The notes below the pieces were generated by a model that was not told the DNA's origin, made no database searches, and was given only the letters and a program-made list of their open reading frames with translations. From an uncultured Lachnospiraceae bacterium (lineage in GTDB: Bacteria > Bacillota > Clostridia > Lachnospirales > Lachnospiraceae), in the NCBI GenBank assembly GCA_902784025.1, contig CACZTF010000277.1, positions 1-9,996 on the forward strand: DNA of 9,996 nt, written 5' to 3'. Numbering within the stretch: position 1 is the first letter of the stretch; every line of letters begins with the position of its first letter. The translations under genes were made by a program, and so were the position numbers. Shown here piece after piece: positions 1 to 7,054 of this stretch.

Positions 1-361
1 CCTCCGAAAGAATGTAGAAAGGCCGTTTCATGAGAAGGTTATCATAAAGGCGGCAAAACTGTTTAAAACGGGAAAGATGTTTACTTTAAGAAAGATCCAG
101 TATGATTTTGACAGCTTTTTAAAGCATAACAGCAGCAAAGGCGGGAAACTTATCGGTGACATAACCGGAGCATACGGTTTTCGTGAATTTGTACCGAAAA
201 GATATTTCGGAAAAGGAAAAAAACTGGCTTTTGAAGGAATAGATATAACGGTACCTTCGGAATACGACGCTTATCTTACACGCATTTATGGAGATTATAT
301 GAAACTGCCGCCGGAAAGCGAACGTAAGGCAGGACATTTAAAGATCATAGATAATGATTAA
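1..361 (+). CDS. LicD-family phosphotransferase, C-terminal part (5' end outside window)
   Basis: The reading frame is open from base 2 to the TAA at 359-361, giving 119 residues. The first in-frame ATG (base 77) is internal, because the upstream codons already encode a fitting helix-rich stretch. The tail contains FEGIDITVPSEYDAYL followed by YGDYMKLPP and ERKAGH, which closely matches the C-terminal signature of LicD proteins. Known for the family: LicD proteins have a nucleotidyltransferase fold related to fukutin/FKRP and move a phospho-alcohol (phosphocholine, or ribitol phosphate in the fukutin branch) from a CDP carrier onto a glycan. The catalytic N-terminal half, with the metal-binding Asp residues, is not in the window, so activity cannot be judged. 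The next gene, a cytidylyltransferase, starts 48 nt downstream on the same strand and is a plausible supplier of a CDP donor. Family assignment is good; the transferred group is unknown. Confidence 0.85.
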   Translation, partial: LRKNVERPFHEKVIIKAAKLFKTGKMFTLRKIQYDFDSFLKHNSSKGGKLIGDITGAYGFREFVPKRYFGKGKKLAFEGIDITVPSEYDAYLTRIYGDYMKLPPESERKAGHLKIIDND

Positions 362-409
362 GATTGATGATTTAAAAATTTTTAAAAACATATCCAGGAA
401 AGAGATTAT

Positions 410-1123
410 ATGATTACAGCGATTATTATTGCCGGTGGAAGCGGCGTCAGGATGGGAAAAAACATCCCTAAACAATTTTTAAAAGTCAAGGATAAGTCAG
501 TTTTGATCTATACCCTGGAGGCATTTCAAAAACATCCGGATATAGATGCGATAGAAGTCGTATGTATCGACGGCTGGCATGACGAATTACTTGCAGAAGC
601 CGAAAAAAATAACATTGATAAATTAAAATGGGTAGTATCCGGAGGAACCATCGGACAGGAGTCTATACGCAATGGCGTTTACAATCTGGAAAATATTTGT
701 TCAGATGAAGATATCGTTATCATACATGATGGCGTAAGACCCATGGTTGATGAAATAGTTTTATCCAATGTTATAAATGTATGTAAGGAAAAAGGAAATG
801 CTGTTGCAGCACTGCCTTATAACGAGCAGATATTTGTTATTTCTGATGAGTTCTCCACGGAAAAATATATACCCAGGGAAACTTTAAGAAGGGTGATGAC
901 GCCACAGGCATATAAGTTTGGAAAACTGTTGAGTGCATATAAAGAGGCTTTTAAAAAAGAAATTGGGATAACACCATCATCATATACAAATACCATGATG
1001 GTAGATCTTGGTGAAAGATTGTATTTTGCGGAAGGGTCTGATAAAAACATAAAACTCACGACGAAAGATGATCTTGAATTGTTTAAAGGATACTTGGAAA
1101 GTCTTGAAAAGACGAGAGATTAA
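410..1123 (+). CDS. IspD/TarI-family cytidylyltransferase, probably for a CDP-polyol
   Basis: A 237-residue protein of the IspD/TarI group, which couples CTP to a phosphorylated polyol or ketose with release of pyrophosphate. Visible motifs are the CTP-binding loop AGGSGVRMG (residues 8-16) with PKQF (20-23), HDGVRP (106-111), PRETLRR (155-161), MTPQ (163-166), and KNIKLTT near the end (212-218). The Asp that precedes NIK in true IspD (EcIspD Asp209) is Lys here. Where TarI and IspD carry a (T/S)DA/TDEA segment, this protein has TNTMMVDLG (193-201). Both points, together with surface-polymer neighbours and no MEP-pathway genes, favour a TarI- or Abp1-like role (ribitol 5-phosphate or xylulose 5-phosphate) over isoprenoid synthesis. 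The start is supported by AGGAAAGAG at 396-404. The stop codon abuts the next ATG (TAAATG), indicating coupled translation. Confidence 0.85.
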   Translation: MITAIIIAGGSGVRMGKNIPKQFLKVKDKSVLIYTLEAFQKHPDIDAIEVVCIDGWHDELLAEAEKNNIDKLKWVVSGGTIGQESIRNGVYNLENICSDEDIVIIHDGVRPMVDEIVLSNVINVCKEKGNAVAALPYNEQIFVISDEFSTEKYIPRETLRRVMTPQAYKFGKLLSAYKEAFKKEIGITPSSYTNTMMVDLGERLYFAEGSDKNIKLTTKDDLELFKGYLESLEKTRD

Positions 1124-2362
1124 ATGAAAGTATTAAATATTGTAAAAGAAAAGATAAAAGAAAAATATAAAGGTAAGAAAGAAGAAGATGTTCTTTTTTC
1201 GATAAAAAACGGGGCAGTAGCTTCGTTTCAGAGTTTGACGAAGATATCGGATCATTTCATAAAGCCGGATAATATTGTTTTTTTTATCAGTTATTACGGA
1301 AAACAATATTCATGCAATCCAAAAGCAATATATAACGAATTACTCAGGAAAAATAAAAACGGACGATTAAAGTTTGTCTGGGCGTTTGACGAACCTGAGA
1401 AATATAAGGATATTTTAAATAACAAGTACACGAAAGTCGTAAAGTTAAGATCACCGGAATATTTTCATTATCTGTTACGTTCGAAAGTCGTGGTGACCAA
1501 TACCAGGATAATGTGGCATATGCTGAAACCTAAAGGTCAAAAAATTATTGAAACGTGGCATGCAGGAGGCACTTATAAAAAAACGGGAATAGAATTCAGT
1601 GATAATACGCCGTCTAAAATAAAAGAATTAAAAAGACGCTCCGCCATGATCGATTATTTTATCTCTTCCGGAAAGGTTTTTACGGCAATACAGATCCGTA
1701 AACAATATCAGTATAAAAAAAAGGTCCTGAACACAGGTCTGCCGAGAAATGATATTCTTATTAATCCTTCTGAAAGTTTCAGGAACCATATAAGAAAAAA
1801 ACTCGGTATAGATGATGACCTCTTTGTTGCCTTGTATGCGCCTACATTTCGTGATTATAAGTTGGACCGGGATGTTGAAACTATAGATATTGACAGGCTG
1901 AAAAAGGCAATAAAAGATCGTTTCGGTCCGGAAGCAGTCATTTTTTACAGAGGGCACCCTGTTGAAAGGGAGGACCATCAGGTTTTTGATAAAGATGTTT
2001 CGGACTATCCCGATATGCAGGAGTTGTTATTGGCATGTGATATGCTCATAACCGATTATTCCTCATCAGTGTGGGATTATTCATTCACCGGACGTCCTTG
2101 TTTTTTATTTACGCCTGATCTGGAAGAGTACAAGACATTACGCGGATTTGGTTTGGATATCTATAAGTGGGGTTTTCCTGTTTGTAAAGACAACGACACT
2201 TTGGTAAATGCGATAACACGATTTGATGAAAATGATCATAAAAAAAATATGGATGCTCATCATAAGATGATGGGATCATACGAAACCGGTGAGGCAACGA
2301 AAAAAGTTTGCGATCTTATCCGGAAGATATGTTTTAATAACAGAAAGAAAAGCAAAGCTTAA
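1124..2362 (+). CDS. CDP-glycerol glycerophosphotransferase family protein (TagB/TagF/TarL-like)
   Basis: A 412-residue GT-B type transferase of the Glyphos_transf family. It would move a phospho-polyol unit from a CDP donor to a glycan or poly(polyol phosphate) chain on the cytoplasmic face of the membrane. Motifs in order: ETWHAGGTYKKTG (residues 143-155, with the family His in WH), GLPRND (205-210), YAPTFRDY (238-245), YRGHP (275-279, with the second family His), TDYSSSVWDYS (310-320), RPCFLF (324-329) and a D...Y...RGFG segment (332-343). The two His residues and the TDYSS core thought to bind the CDP-polyol are intact. The length covers the catalytic region with a basic N-terminus that could lie on the membrane; no transmembrane helix is seen. 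The ATG directly follows the upstream stop with only a weak purine-rich site, so translational coupling is likely. The polyol could be glycerol, ribitol or arabinitol. Confidence 0.88.
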   Translation: MKVLNIVKEKIKEKYKGKKEEDVLFSIKNGAVASFQSLTKISDHFIKPDNIVFFISYYGKQYSCNPKAIYNELLRKNKNGRLKFVWAFDEPEKYKDILNNKYTKVVKLRSPEYFHYLLRSKVVVTNTRIMWHMLKPKGQKIIETWHAGGTYKKTGIEFSDNTPSKIKELKRRSAMIDYFISSGKVFTAIQIRKQYQYKKKVLNTGLPRNDILINPSESFRNHIRKKLGIDDDLFVALYAPTFRDYKLDRDVETIDIDRLKKAIKDRFGPEAVIFYRGHPVEREDHQVFDKDVSDYPDMQELLLACDMLITDYSSSVWDYSFTGRPCFLFTPDLEEYKTLRGFGLDIYKWGFPVCKDNDTLVNAITRFDENDHKKNMDAHHKMMGSYETGEATKKVCDLIRKICFNNRKKSKA

Positions 2363-2383
2363 AAAACATTAAAGAGGCTGAAT

Positions 2384-3457
2384 ATGGAAAAAACAGTTAA
2401 CAGGATGGAACTGAACGGATATACGGAAGATGTGGAAAGAGTGGCCGGATTGCCGTTACCATGGGAAAAATTAAATGGTTCATCTATCATGATCTCCGGT
2501 GCTGCAGGCATGATAGGTACTTTTTTGATCGATGTCATAATGTATAAAAACAAAAATGAAGACGGCTTTTCATGTGATATATATGCTCTGGGAAGAAATG
2601 AGGAAAGGGCGAAGGAAAGATTTTCAGAGTATTGGGATGACCAATGCTTTAATTTTGTGAATTGTGACATTAATAAAAGCCTGAATATAGATATAGACCG
2701 GATAGGATATGTTTTCCATGCTGCCAGTAACACCCACCCTGTGGCATATGCAACTGATCCCATAGGTACCATAACCACGAATATCATTGGAACTGATAAC
2801 CTTCTTGATTTTGCGGCTGAACATGGTTGCAGACGTTTTGTATTTGCCTCTTCAAATGAAATTTACGGTGAGAACAGAGGCGATGCGGAACTTTTTGACG
2901 AGTCCTACTGCGGCTATATCGATTCAAATACGCTTCGGGCCGGTTATCCCGAAAGCAAGCGCTGCGGCGAGGCGCTCTGCCAGGCATATCTGAAGCAAAA
3001 AGGACTTGATGTGGTGATAGCAAGATTTACCCGTTCTTACGGTCCTACGGTAAAGCTTTCAGACACTAAAGCTATTACGCAGTTTATCAAAAAAGCGATA
3101 TCCGGTGAAGACATCGTTTTAAAGAGCGAAGGCAAACAGTATTATTCATATACATATGTGAGTGATGCAGTGTCCGGATTTTTTACGGTTCTTTTAAAAG
3201 GCGAATGCGGTGAAGCCTATAATATAGCAGATATAAGGTCTGACATAACGCTAAAGGATCTGGCTGAGCTGATAGCTGATCATGCGGGGAAAAAGGTGAT
3301 CATGGAAATACCTGATGAAATAGAAAGTGCCGGATACAGTAAAGCTACAAAGGCCAGGCTTGACTCTGCAAAGCTGCAGAAATTAGGATGGAAAGCGGAG
3401 TATGACATAGCTTCGGGAATAAAAAGGACTATGGATATCCTTAAGCTGAGTTATTAA
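2384..3457 (+). CDS. Extended SDR: NAD-dependent epimerase/dehydratase family protein, possible CDP-sugar reductase
   Basis: A 357-residue extended short-chain dehydrogenase/reductase. It shows the Rossmann motif GAAGMIG (residues 39-45), an Asp near a beta-strand end (NCDI, 93-96), FHAAS (111-115), the catalytic Ser region ASSNEIYGE (155-163), the YPESK catalytic Tyr/Lys pair (188-192) and RSYGP (217-221). All catalytic residues are present, so it should be active. Its closest general resemblance is to nucleotide-sugar dehydratases, decarboxylases and epimerases. Because it sits in one operon with a cytidylyltransferase and a CDP-polyol transferase, one inference is a nucleotide-linked ketose reductase like pneumococcal Abp2 (CDP-xylulose to CDP-arabinitol). 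An ordinary UDP- or dTDP-sugar epimerase/dehydratase remains possible. The start is preceded by AAAGAGG at 2371-2377; an in-frame Met at residue 8 is an alternative. Confidence 0.82.
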   Translation: MEKTVNRMELNGYTEDVERVAGLPLPWEKLNGSSIMISGAAGMIGTFLIDVIMYKNKNEDGFSCDIYALGRNEERAKERFSEYWDDQCFNFVNCDINKSLNIDIDRIGYVFHAASNTHPVAYATDPIGTITTNIIGTDNLLDFAAEHGCRRFVFASSNEIYGENRGDAELFDESYCGYIDSNTLRAGYPESKRCGEALCQAYLKQKGLDVVIARFTRSYGPTVKLSDTKAITQFIKKAISGEDIVLKSEGKQYYSYTYVSDAVSGFFTVLLKGECGEAYNIADIRSDITLKDLAELIADHAGKKVIMEIPDEIESAGYSKATKARLDSAKLQKLGWKAEYDIASGIKRTMDILKLSY

Positions 3458-3516
3458 GCGATAATTTACGGAAGCTTTTTTGAAAAAGAAAATGATGATT
3501 ATTATGAGGTGATACA

Positions 3517-4530
3517 ATGGCACCCAAGGTCAGTATAATAGTGCCGATATATAATGCAGGAAAGACTCTGAAAAATTGTCTCACAAGTATTATGGAACAG
3601 AGTTTCAGCGATTATGAGGTTATTTTGGTAAATGACGGCTCAGAAGATGACAGCGGCAGTATATGTAAGGAATTCGAAAAAAGACATAATAACATTATTT
3701 ATTTGGAACAGAAGAATCAGGGAGCCTCATGTGCGAGAAATACAGGTCTTGAAAGGGCTGCAGGCAGATATGTGGTATTCGTGGATTCAGATGACCGTAT
3801 AGATGCAAACTTTTTAAAGATAATGACCGGCTTTGCAGAAAAAAACAATGCACAGCTTGTTGCATGTGAATTTACGAACTATGATCCTGAAACGGGATTC
3901 AAAGACAGACGGTGTTCATATGATAAGAGTTTTGTAAGATCAGGGAAAAAAATAAAAGACGAACTGACATTTAAGGCGTTTGATAACAAAGCCGGGCAGA
4001 ATATGACTAATACCGTTTGTAAACTTTTTTTGAGGAGTATTTTAGACGGTAAAGATATAAGATTTAGGCCATACATAAAGCTTTTTGAAGACACACTGTT
4101 TATGACGGAATATTATCAGCACATAGACAGATTTGTTTATCTTCATATCTCTTTGTACGACAGATTACTTCATGAAGGATCAGAGATAAAAAGCTACAAG
4201 CCGGATATATACAAAGAGATAACATCTACTTTGAAAGAGTACTATGCCCTTAAAAAGAAATACGGTTTTTCAGGGGATTATGAAAGCAGATTCGCCTGGG
4301 ATATCTGTAAATTGATAATAAATCTGAATCTTCTGAGAAAAGAGAATACAGAAAGTATTCCGGATAAGAACAAACGATTTTACAGATTTGTGTCCGGCAG
4401 TATTTTTCATGATCTTTATAAAAAAATGGATATGAATAAGATAGCCGGAAAAAGGAACCGCATAAAATGTTTTCTAGTCAAAAATAATCTGTTAACATTA
4501 CTTTTATCATATAAGAAGATCGTTAAATAA
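3517..4530 (+). CDS. Family 2 glycosyltransferase (GT-A fold)
   Basis: A 337-residue cytoplasmic glycosyltransferase. The N-terminal GT2 domain runs from about residue 4 to 120 with VSIIVPIYN (5-13), the nucleotide-binding VNDGS (38-42), QGASCARNTG (68-77) and the metal-binding DSDD (90-93). The C-terminal half has the CKLFLRS...FEDTLF arrangement (168-194), in which an acidic ED pair is commonly seen in this GT2 branch. No hydrophobic membrane segment is evident; the C-terminus is basic and may dock on the membrane. It should transfer a sugar from a nucleotide donor to a lipid-linked acceptor of the polymer made by this operon; the sugar cannot be deduced. GAGGTGA at 3505-3511 is a good ribosome binding site. 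It follows the SDR gene by 59 nt without a convincing terminator. Confidence 0.9.
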   Translation: MAPKVSIIVPIYNAGKTLKNCLTSIMEQSFSDYEVILVNDGSEDDSGSICKEFEKRHNNIIYLEQKNQGASCARNTGLERAAGRYVVFVDSDDRIDANFLKIMTGFAEKNNAQLVACEFTNYDPETGFKDRRCSYDKSFVRSGKKIKDELTFKAFDNKAGQNMTNTVCKLFLRSILDGKDIRFRPYIKLFEDTLFMTEYYQHIDRFVYLHISLYDRLLHEGSEIKSYKPDIYKEITSTLKEYYALKKKYGFSGDYESRFAWDICKLIINLNLLRKENTESIPDKNKRFYRFVSGSIFHDLYKKMDMNKIAGKRNRIKCFLVKNNLLTLLLSYKKIVK

Positions 4531-4555
4531 ACATGATCAGGCTAAGGAGTTTCAT

Positions 4556-5596
4556 ATGCCAAAGAAAACGCTTACTATATCTGTTGCTGCATACAATATT
4601 GAAAAAACGATCCGTCAATGTTTGGACTCCATGGTGGGTACCGGATGCGAAAAAGATATTGAGATCCTTATAATCGATGACGGCTCATCTGACAGAACGG
4701 CTGAAATAGGTAAGGATTATGAAAAAAGATATCCCGGCACGATAAGACTTATCAGTAAGGAAAACGGCGGTCATGGATCGACTGTAAACGTCGGGATAAA
4801 AGAAGCTAAAGGAAAGTTTTTCAGACCTGTTGATGGTGACGACTGGTTAAAAACAGAAAATATAGACAGTTTTATAAACAGGCTGAAGCAGGAAAGATCT
4901 GATATTGTCTTATGTAATTATGAGAGCTATTATGGCGGTGGTGAAGTAAGGGTAAAAGAATACGATCGCCTGGAAGATAACAAAAAATACAGTTTTGATG
5001 AGATAATAAAATATGTTGACTGGATGAACTATCATTCACTGACATACAGAACCGATCTTCTTAAAAAGAATGAGATCATTCTTGATGAACACTGTTTCTA
5101 CGTAGATACAGAATTGGTATCATTTCCGGTACCATATGCGGATACTATAGCTTTTTACGATATGGAATTATATTGTTACAGAAGAGATGATGAAGGTCAG
5201 TCTGTAAGTCAGACAAGCCGTATGAAGCATATTGGGGACAGTAAGAAAGTCGCCATACGTCTTCTGAGATTCCTGAAAAAAAATGAGAGCACTATGGGAC
5301 CATCAAAACGCAGATATCTTTTGGGGCTGGTATCAGGACATTGTCTCTGGCATTTTAAAAGTCTTACTTATTTTGCCCCGGATGAAGGAAGACGTAAAGA
5401 ACTCATACTTTTTGAAAGGTATGTTAAACGTATGTCCCCGGATGTATTTAATCTAATGGCTGTGGAATCCTCGAACAGAGTGCATTCAGATGTTAAGATA
5501 GTCCGTTTTTTGCGTAAGAGCAACTACAAGTTTTATAATATCTACGGTATGTACAGAGCAATAAAAGGAAAATTTAAAGAATTAAAAAAAAGATAA
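4556..5596 (+). CDS. Family 2 glycosyltransferase (GT-A fold), last gene of the polymer operon
   Basis: A 346-residue GT2 enzyme, clearly different in sequence from the GT2 upstream. Visible motifs are ISVAAYN (8-14), IIDDGSSDRT (39-48), ENGGHGSTVNVG (69-80) and the metal-binding DGDDW (93-97). The NGGHGSTVN form is typical of a GT2 branch common in capsule and exopolysaccharide clusters of Firmicutes. The C-terminal 230 residues are soluble, rich in Lys/Arg/Tyr, and end in a run of basic residues. There is no membrane helix, so it should be a cytoplasmic or membrane-associated chain-building enzyme. AAGGAG at 4544-4549 gives a strong ribosome binding site. It lies 25 nt after the previous GT2 and is followed at once by a strong terminator, so it closes the transcript. 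Donor and acceptor are unknown. Confidence 0.9.
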   Translation: MPKKTLTISVAAYNIEKTIRQCLDSMVGTGCEKDIEILIIDDGSSDRTAEIGKDYEKRYPGTIRLISKENGGHGSTVNVGIKEAKGKFFRPVDGDDWLKTENIDSFINRLKQERSDIVLCNYESYYGGGEVRVKEYDRLEDNKKYSFDEIIKYVDWMNYHSLTYRTDLLKKNEIILDEHCFYVDTELVSFPVPYADTIAFYDMELYCYRRDDEGQSVSQTSRMKHIGDSKKVAIRLLRFLKKNESTMGPSKRRYLLGLVSGHCLWHFKSLTYFAPDEGRRKELILFERYVKRMSPDVFNLMAVESSNRVHSDVKIVRFLRKSNYKFYNIYGMYRAIKGKFKELKKR

Positions 5597-5629
5597 GATC
5601 AGTCTGATGATAAAATGATCATTTATTTA

Positions 5630-5689
5630 AAAAAGTGACGGATCCTTCTGTTTCCGGTAATCCGGAATAAGAAAAATCCGTCACTTTTT
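5630..5689. terminator. Bidirectional two-tier rho-independent terminator
   Basis: A perfect 14-nt inverted repeat pairs AAAAAGTGACGGAT (5630-5643) with ATCCGTCACTTTTT (5676-5689). The 32-nt loop itself holds a second hairpin, TTCCGG (5652-5657) with CCGGAA (5662-5667) around a TAAT loop. On the + strand the outer stem runs into TTTTTGCTTT; on the - strand it runs into a run of T followed by AAATAAAT. It therefore serves both the polymer operon ending at 5596 and argG ending at 5707, which converge here. Confidence 0.92.
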
Positions 5690-5706
5690 GCTTTATGTTC
5701 GTTTTA

Positions 5707-6924
5707 TTATTTGTTTGCTTCGTTTTCTTTCATAGCCCTTACTTTCATAGACAATCCGAAGAGATTGATAAAACCGTTTGCATCCTTGTGATCGTAAAGG
5801 TCTCCTGTGGTAAATGAAGCTATGGATTCATTGTAAAGTGAGTAAGGGGAATTGGTTCCCTGCTTGATGATATTTCCTTTGTAAAGCTTGATCTTAACCT
5901 CTCCCGTCACATTTTTCTGGGTGGTCTCTACAAAACTCTGAAGTGCCTCGCGCAGCGGTGCGAACCATTTACCCTCATATACAACCTGTGCGTACTTGTT
6001 TGCGATATCCAGCTTTTCGGCATATGTATCCCTGTCAAGGATCAGCTCCTCTAACTGCTGGTGGGCTTCATAGAGGATGGTCCCGCCCGGAGTCTCATAT
6101 ACGCCTCTGGATTTCATGCCCACAACACGGTTCTCTACGATATCGATGATGCCTATACCGTGTTTTCCTCCAAGCTTATTTAACTCTCTTATGATATCCG
6201 AAAGCTTCATCATCCGGCCGTTAAGGGCGATGGGAGCACCGTTCTCAAATGCGATGGTAAGTTCTTCGGCTTCGTCAGGAGCTTTTTCAGGAGAAACGGA
6301 CATTACCAGAAGATGATCATAATCCGGGGTGTTGCCGGGCTCCTCCAGCTCAAGACCTTCATGACTTATATGCCAGATATTACGATCCCGGCTGTATGAG
6401 TCGCTTGAAGAAGAAAAGGGAAGATCTATGCCGTGTTCCTTACAATAAGCTATCTCATCCTCTCTTGACTGAAGTGTCGACTTTTCATCTCTCCAGGGAG
6501 CGATTATCTTAAGATCAGGAGCCAGCGCCTTTATAGTCAGCTCAAAGCGTACCTGATCATTTCCTTTACCTGTGGCACCGTGGCATATGGCTACAGCGCC
6601 TTCCTTGCGGGCGATCTCCACAAGGCGTTTTGCTATGACGGGACGTGCCATACTGGTTCCGAGAAGATATTTGTTCTCATAAACAGCATGAGCTTTTATA
6701 CAGGGAAGTATATACTCATCACAAAATTCGTCAGTCAGATCTTCTATATAAAGCTTTTCTGCACCGGAAAGCTTTGCGCGTTCTTCAAGACCGTCCAGTT
6801 CCTCCTCCTGGCCAACATCAGCACAGACACAGATAACGTCATAGTCATAGTTCTCCTGAAGCCAGGGTATTATAGTTGTTGTATCAAGCCCGCCGGAATA
6901 AGCGAGGATCACTTTTTCTTTCAT
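5707..6924 (-). CDS. argG: Argininosuccinate synthase
   Basis: A 405-residue enzyme that joins citrulline and aspartate with ATP to give argininosuccinate, the penultimate step of arginine synthesis, in the cytoplasm. The N-terminal PP-loop SGGLDTT (residues 10-16) binds ATP. Further family motifs are CADVGQEEE, LLGTSMARP, HGATGKGNDQVRFE, the SRDRNIWHISHEGLELEEP region, GGKHGIGIIDIVENR and SRGVYETPGG. The length matches the roughly 400-residue bacterial form, and no frameshift or missing motif is seen. The ATG at 6922-6924 is preceded by AAGGAG (+ strand 6931-6936) at 6-nt spacing. No argH follows: the gene runs into the shared terminator, so argG is the last gene of its transcript. Its leader may regulate translation (see the leader entry). 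Confidence 0.98.
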   Translation of the reverse strand: MKEKVILAYSGGLDTTTIIPWLQENYDYDVICVCADVGQEEELDGLEERAKLSGAEKLYIEDLTDEFCDEYILPCIKAHAVYENKYLLGTSMARPVIAKRLVEIARKEGAVAICHGATGKGNDQVRFELTIKALAPDLKIIAPWRDEKSTLQSREDEIAYCKEHGIDLPFSSSSDSYSRDRNIWHISHEGLELEEPGNTPDYDHLLVMSVSPEKAPDEAEELTIAFENGAPIALNGRMMKLSDIIRELNKLGGKHGIGIIDIVENRVVGMKSRGVYETPGGTILYEAHQQLEELILDRDTYAEKLDIANKYAQVVYEGKWFAPLREALQSFVETTQKNVTGEVKIKLYKGNIIKQGTNSPYSLYNESIASFTTGDLYDHKDANGFINLFGLSMKVRAMKENEANK

Positions 6925-6930
6925 CTTTTT

Positions 6931-7001
6931 CTCCTTATCTGTTTTTATATATAAGGAGCGGACACAAAAACGAATGATAAGTGATCCGTCTGTTCCGCCC
7001 C
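6931..7001 (-). promoter_or_regulatory. argG 5' leader with competing hairpins around the Shine-Dalgarno sequence
   Basis: Read on the - strand, CTCCTTAT (6958-6951) and ATAAGGAG (6938-6931) are perfect 8-nt complements across a 12-nt loop. The second arm contains the argG Shine-Dalgarno sequence, so this helix would hide the ribosome site. Further upstream, GGGGCGGA (7001-6994) can pair over 8 positions (one G-U) with TCCGCTCC (6962-6955), extended by ACA/TGT after one bulged G. The two helices share the CTCC at 6958-6955, so their full forms cannot coexist. This is a switch-like layout by base pairing alone; no known riboswitch class or T-box core was recognised. Ligand, trigger and function are unknown. 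Confidence 0.5.
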
Positions 7002-7025
7002 GTTTGGGTTTTTATAATATTTATC

Positions 7026-7054
7026 TTTATAACATATTATTTCATACTGCACAA
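7026..7054 (-). promoter_or_regulatory. Candidate sigma-A promoter for argG
   Basis: On the - strand, TTGTGC (7054-7049) and TATAAA (7031-7026) are separated by exactly 17 nt. The -10 matches consensus at 5 of 6 bases and the -35 at 3 of 6. It would start transcription near 7019 and give a leader of about 95 nt that includes both competing hairpins. A second TATAAA (7016-7011) is a weaker alternative with a poorer -35. Confidence 0.45.

Noticed and set aside
77..361. ATG at base 77 as the start of a small stand-alone gene
   Set aside because: The same frame is open to the window edge and the protein matches only the C-terminal end of LicD, so the gene is cut by the window rather than short.
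410..1123. Housekeeping ispD of the MEP pathway
   Set aside because: Surface-polymer neighbours, lack of the Asp before NIK and the TNTMMVDLG segment argue for a TarI/Abp1-like paralogue, though sequence alone does not fully exclude it.
2359..2787. A 142-codon open frame on the - strand over the SDR gene
   Set aside because: It is antisense to the conserved Rossmann region of the SDR and has no family resemblance.
3468..3490. Terminator between the SDR and the first GT2 gene
   Set aside because: Only a short A/T palindrome (CTTTTTTGAAAAAG) without a GC stem is present; it is unlikely to stop transcription.
6580..6954. A 124-codon open frame on the + strand opposite argG
   Set aside because: It lies entirely over conserved argG coding sequence and its upstream region, and its translation has no recognisable domain.
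7026..7050. ArgR/AhrC operator (ARG box) over the argG promoter
   Set aside because: The - strand segment around TATGAAATAATATGTTATA has one half resembling TGAAT but the second half does not fit the palindrome; too weak to call.
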